Assembly (NCBI GenBank): GCA_003243255.1
Contig: QFQM01000016.1
Coordinates: 1 to 42,829, forward strand
Direction of reading: 5' to 3'
Origin: Flavobacterium psychrophilum
GTDB taxonomy: Bacteria > Bacteroidota > Bacteroidia > Flavobacteriales > Flavobacteriaceae
DNA length: 42,829 nt
The position numbers were made by a program, and so were the translations under genes. Of the stretch, positions 40,440-42,829 are shown in pieces. The notes under the pieces were generated by a model. That model searched no databases. It was not told where the DNA came from and saw only the letters and a list, made by a program, of their open reading frames with translations. The stretch's first letter is position 1. Each line of letters opens with the position of its first letter.

Positions 40440-41615
40440 ATGTCATCACAATTATTTTCAGGGATGGCAGTGCTGTCCTTCGTCGTTTTATTGTTGATCC
40501 TGCTTTTACGCAAACTAAAACAGCCTTATTTCATCGCATATATCTTATCCGGACTGGTTCTGGGGCCGGCTTTCCTTAACATTATCAATGAACCGAAGGT
40601 AGTTTCGGAGCTCGGTGAAATAGGAATAGTCATGCTGATGTTTACCATCGGTACCGATATCGATTTGCGGGCTCTAAGCCAAAACTTCTACAAGCCGCTT
40701 CTGATAGCCCTGGTGCAGCTCGCACTCAGTGCGAGCTGCATGCTTCTTATTGGAAATAAGGCCGGTTGGAGTACCGAAATAATTATTCTTACCTCATTCA
40801 TTATTAGCTTAAGCAGTTCGGCCATTGTATTTCAATATCTTAAGAGAACAGGCGAAATCAGCAGCCAACTGGGTATCATTACCTGCGGAGTTCTGCTGAT
40901 ACAGGATATTTTAGTGGTACCTATGATCCTGACGTTGAATTTGCTGTCCGGCAGCAATGCCTCGCCCTTTGAAATCGTTAAGGTTTGCATTGGTGGAATA
41001 CTGATTTTGCTTTTTTTGAATGCGGCCATCAAGCACAAACTCTTCAGTATTCCCATGGGCCGGGAAATTCTGGCGGATCACGACCTTCAGGTTTTTGTAG
41101 GCTTTTGTATCTGCTTCGGGATGGCCTGTTTCAGCGACTGGTTCGGGCTTTCACCAGCATTTGGCGCTTTTGCTGCGGGTATAATAATCAGCCAGGATAA
41201 GGCTACCCGATGGCTCGAAAAATCGATTGTGCCATTTCGGGTTTTCTTTATGGCTTTCTTTTTTTTGGCGATTGGGCTACAGCTCGATATTGTTTTTTTT
41301 GCAGATAATGCCGTTACGATTCTATTTGTAACGGTCTCCGTGCTTATAATCAATAGCCTGATAAATGCGGCACTATTTAAAGCGACAGGCAACAATTGGC
41401 GTGACAGCCTATACGGTGGCGCATTGTTATCGCAGATTGGCGAGTTTAGCTTTGTACTCGTTACAATGGCCTCGTCATTAAGCCTGGTCGGCAAAGCTAC
41501 ATATCAGATAACGTTATCAGTAATTACCTGTACAATGCTTTTCACTTCCATATGGTTGAACATTATACAAAAATTGATCTATCGGCTGCCTTTGGCTGAG
41601 GATACTTCGAATTAA
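40440..41615 (+). CDS. Cation:proton antiporter (CPA2/KefB family, membrane part only)
   Basis: This 391-residue protein has about 12 hydrophobic helices, beginning AVLSFVVLLLILLL. The CPA2 marks include LSGLVLGP in helix 2, SLSSSAIVFQYL, and GAFAAGIIISQ. It exchanges Na or K for protons across the inner membrane. Unlike KefB/KefC it has no C-terminal TrkA-N/RCK regulatory domain. It lies 71 bases after hsp20 and 17 before an unknown gene, so at least those two are co-transcribed. Confidence 0.92.
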   Translation: MSSQLFSGMAVLSFVVLLLILLLRKLKQPYFIAYILSGLVLGPAFLNIINEPKVVSELGEIGIVMLMFTIGTDIDLRALSQNFYKPLLIALVQLALSASCMLLIGNKAGWSTEIIILTSFIISLSSSAIVFQYLKRTGEISSQLGIITCGVLLIQDILVVPMILTLNLLSGSNASPFEIVKVCIGGILILLFLNAAIKHKLFSIPMGREILADHDLQVFVGFCICFGMACFSDWFGLSPAFGAFAAGIIISQDKATRWLEKSIVPFRVFFMAFFFLAIGLQLDIVFFADNAVTILFVTVSVLIINSLINAALFKATGNNWRDSLYGGALLSQIGEFSFVLVTMASSLSLVGKATYQITLSVITCTMLFTSIWLNIIQKLIYRLPLAEDTSN

Positions 41616-41632
41616 TAAATAAAATCGACATT

Positions 41633-41923
41633 ATGGACAATTCATATTATATATCACTTAATATCAAAACCCTTCCCGGATTTGATTCATATGCAACTTA
41701 TACCGTTGAGCAGGATAAGGAAAAAGCTATAGCAATATTTGGCCAACTTAAGGGGTCTCCCAATCTGTCGGATAGCACTGTGCTCACGATGGATCTCACT
41801 GAAATTAACGATGGGATTCTTTTTCCACTTGAAATGCTCGAGTGCACCTTTCAGGATGTTATCCACAACACAAAGATCATCACACGGGAAATATTTAAAG
41901 ACCTTAACTTTGAAACAGATTGA
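41633..41923 (+). CDS. Unrecognised 96-residue protein after the antiporter
   Basis: This acidic soluble protein (KTLPGFDSYATYTVEQDKEK, LTMDLTEINDGILFPLEML) has no known motif, Cys or membrane helix. It starts 17 bases after the antiporter stop. The spacing of strands and helices suggests a small alpha/beta fold. Possibly a partner of the antiporter; this is a guess from position. Confidence 0.6.
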   Translation: MDNSYYISLNIKTLPGFDSYATYTVEQDKEKAIAIFGQLKGSPNLSDSTVLTMDLTEINDGILFPLEMLECTFQDVIHNTKIITREIFKDLNFETD

Positions 41924-42167
41924 TTTGGTTAACAAACAAAAAGTAAATCATTAAAGACACTTTAATTGGAAGTTAAAAAAACAAGCATCTTTAGTAGACA
42001 GTCGCAATAGCCAACTAATTTGATACGCAGCGGTGAAATCAAATATATCATAGAATAACATTAGCCAGTTATCCTTCCTAGACTCGAGAGATACGAAGAT
42101 TTTAGTCAACTGTGGAACACATTGGCTTGTGAAACTTTCGACGCCCGATGCAAAACTTAAAATCAGA

Positions 42168-42572
42168 TTAACTCCGGGAACTGCCATAATGTTCCTGTAA
42201 TACATTTTTTAAACTGTTTTCAAAATCGTTAAAATCACTGTTTTTGAAAACACAGCCTGTCACGCTTGATTTGATGATCTCTGAGATATTTCCGAACATG
42301 AAAGGCGTCGTGTAAATATAAACAGGAATGTCTTTGGTTCTGCCTCGCTTTTTAAGTTCGATAATAAATTCTTCGCCCGACATTAGATGCATATCGAGAT
42401 CCGTAAAGATGATGGCTGGTAGTTTGTCTGTAGTTTTGAGATAGTCAAGGGCATCCTTGCCATTTGAAAATTGTATACATTCAATAGAAGAAGGCATGTC
42501 GTGGACAATAAGACAAAATAGCTCCCTGTCGTCACTATCATCTTCTACCAGGATAATAGATTTTGAGTGCAT
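42168..42572 (-). CDS. Single-domain response regulator
   Basis: This 134-residue receiver has acidic pocket E10-D11-D12, acceptor D58 in IIFTDLDMHLMSG, Thr switch in VYIYTTPFM, and the conserved Lys in CVFKNSDFNDF. The Pro after Lys is replaced by Asn, and the Pro of D-x-x-M-P by His, so it is a slightly unusual receiver. It has no output domain and no kinase next to it. The ORF on the same strand at 41951-42205 overlaps its end and is not supported. The 41924-42167 gap shows no gene. Confidence 0.88.
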   Translation of the reverse strand: MHSKSIILVEDDSDDRELFCLIVHDMPSSIECIQFSNGKDALDYLKTTDKLPAIIFTDLDMHLMSGEEFIIELKKRGRTKDIPVYIYTTPFMFGNISEIIKSSVTGCVFKNSDFNDFENSLKNVLQEHYGSSRS

Positions 42573-42574
42573 AT

Positions 42575-42582
42575 CAAATTTA
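42575..42582 (-). promoter_or_regulatory. -7 box two bases before the receiver ATG
   Basis: On the minus strand TAAATTTG matches TAnnTTTG exactly and lies 2 bases before the start codon, which would give a leaderless mRNA. No -33 TTG is clear, so the box could be fortuitous. Confidence 0.35.
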
Positions 42583-42691
42583 CATTAATAGTGATTACTG
42601 CGAAAATAAATACTAATGATCAAGTTATTTTATAGCATTTTACGTTAATGCTTATGGTCCGCTATTAAATGATCTTTTACAATAGTTAGCT

Positions 42692-42725
42692 ATAAAAGGG
42701 TATCATTTGAATGATACCCTTTTAT
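42692..42725. terminator. Long terminator hairpin (15-base-pair stem)
   Basis: ATAAAAGGGTATCAT (42692-42706) pairs perfectly with 42711-42725 around TTGA. T-rich or A-rich sides in both directions let it end the fasciclin gene on the minus strand. Confidence 0.85.
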
Positions 42726-42762
42726 GGTTCCTAAAATTATTGGGATAATTTGACTCTTCAGC

Positions 42763-42829
42763 TTACATAGGCGGTAGAAGTACTTTATTTATAACATGGA
42801 CAACGCCGTTGGAAGCCTGTACGTCCGAT
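42763..42829 (-). CDS. C-terminal end of a fasciclin (FAS1) domain protein, 5' part outside window
   Basis: The minus-strand frame from the right edge reads ASNGVVHVINKVLLPPM and stops at TAA (42763-42765). The N-G-V-V-H-V-I-x-K-V-L-L-P-P ending is the conserved H2-type close of a FAS1 domain. Such proteins are usually secreted or lipid-anchored adhesion proteins. Only the tail is visible. Confidence 0.85.
   Translation of the reverse strand, partial: SDVQASNGVVHVINKVLLPPM

Noticed and set aside
41951..42205. An 84-codon minus-strand ORF between the unknown gene and the receiver
   Set aside because: It overlaps the receiver end and has no coding pattern; the 244-base gap is more simply non-coding.
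1..42829. Mobile elements, CRISPR arrays, tRNA or rRNA genes
   Set aside because: I looked for repeat-spacer arrays, transposase motifs, integrases and clover-leaf sequences by eye and saw none; a formal scan was not possible.

Overview
The window looks like a chromosomal segment of a Bacteroidota bacterium, most likely a Flavobacteriaceae member. The basis is several upstream boxes close to the Bacteroidota -7 element TAnnTTTG, AT-rich leaders with almost no Shine-Dalgarno sequences, small lipoproteins with a short lipobox, one lipoprotein with an SDDD-type surface-export tail, and families common in that phylum (DUF892, DUF6766, DUF72, AraC plus single-domain receivers). No rRNA, tRNA, insertion sequence, phage gene or CRISPR array was seen.

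Layout. 1-4.1 kb: the tail of an unrecognised gene, an amine oxidase, a SnoaL-like protein and an XRE regulator. They are followed by a gene-poor stretch with four hairpin-plus-terminator units that may be small RNAs. 4.1-6.5 kb: a signalling operon of a receiver that lacks its phospho-acceptor, a normal receiver and a PAS histidine kinase. 6.6-16.5 kb: envelope and stress genes, namely a DUF421 membrane protein, an outer-membrane MetA-like protein, a surface carbohydrate-binding lipoprotein, a 3-methyladenine glycosylase, three unknown genes, a large catalase with a DUF892 ferritin-like protein, and a divergent ankyrin protein. 16.8-18.2 kb: a CinA-like amidase, a second DUF892 protein and a small lipoprotein. 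18.3-23.4 kb: receiver plus AraC regulator, a sensor-less histidine kinase, and a 902-residue multi-PAS kinase with its receiver.

23.9-28.2 kb (minus strand): a compact five-gene stressosome operon, rsbR-rsbS-rsbT-(RsbT-like ATPase fused to a PP2C phosphatase)-(histidine kinase with a degenerate RsbT-like head). This is the most interesting system here. It is a sigma-B-type partner-switching module whose last gene is a two-component kinase, in a phylum not known to have sigma B. 28.8-31.9 kb: a membrane protein, a Nei/Fpg glycosylase, DUF72, a 2H phosphoesterase and DUF6766. 31.9-39.4 kb (minus): an eight-gene redox run (two SDRs, a zinc alcohol dehydrogenase, an FAD-Rieske oxidoreductase, two tiny lipoproteins, a membrane protein, and a 739-residue protein of unknown function). 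39.9-42.8 kb: Hsp20, a CPA2 antiporter, an unknown gene, a receiver, and the end of a fasciclin-domain gene.

How it fits together. The window carries four histidine kinases, five receiver proteins (none with an attached output domain), one AraC regulator and one stressosome, set among genes that resemble the sigma-B general stress regulon of Bacillus (catalase, YdaT-like, short-chain dehydrogenases, ferritin-like proteins). I infer a general-stress island in which the stressosome feeds a phosphorelay rather than a sigma factor. Function assignments rest on motif recognition by eye; no database search was run.
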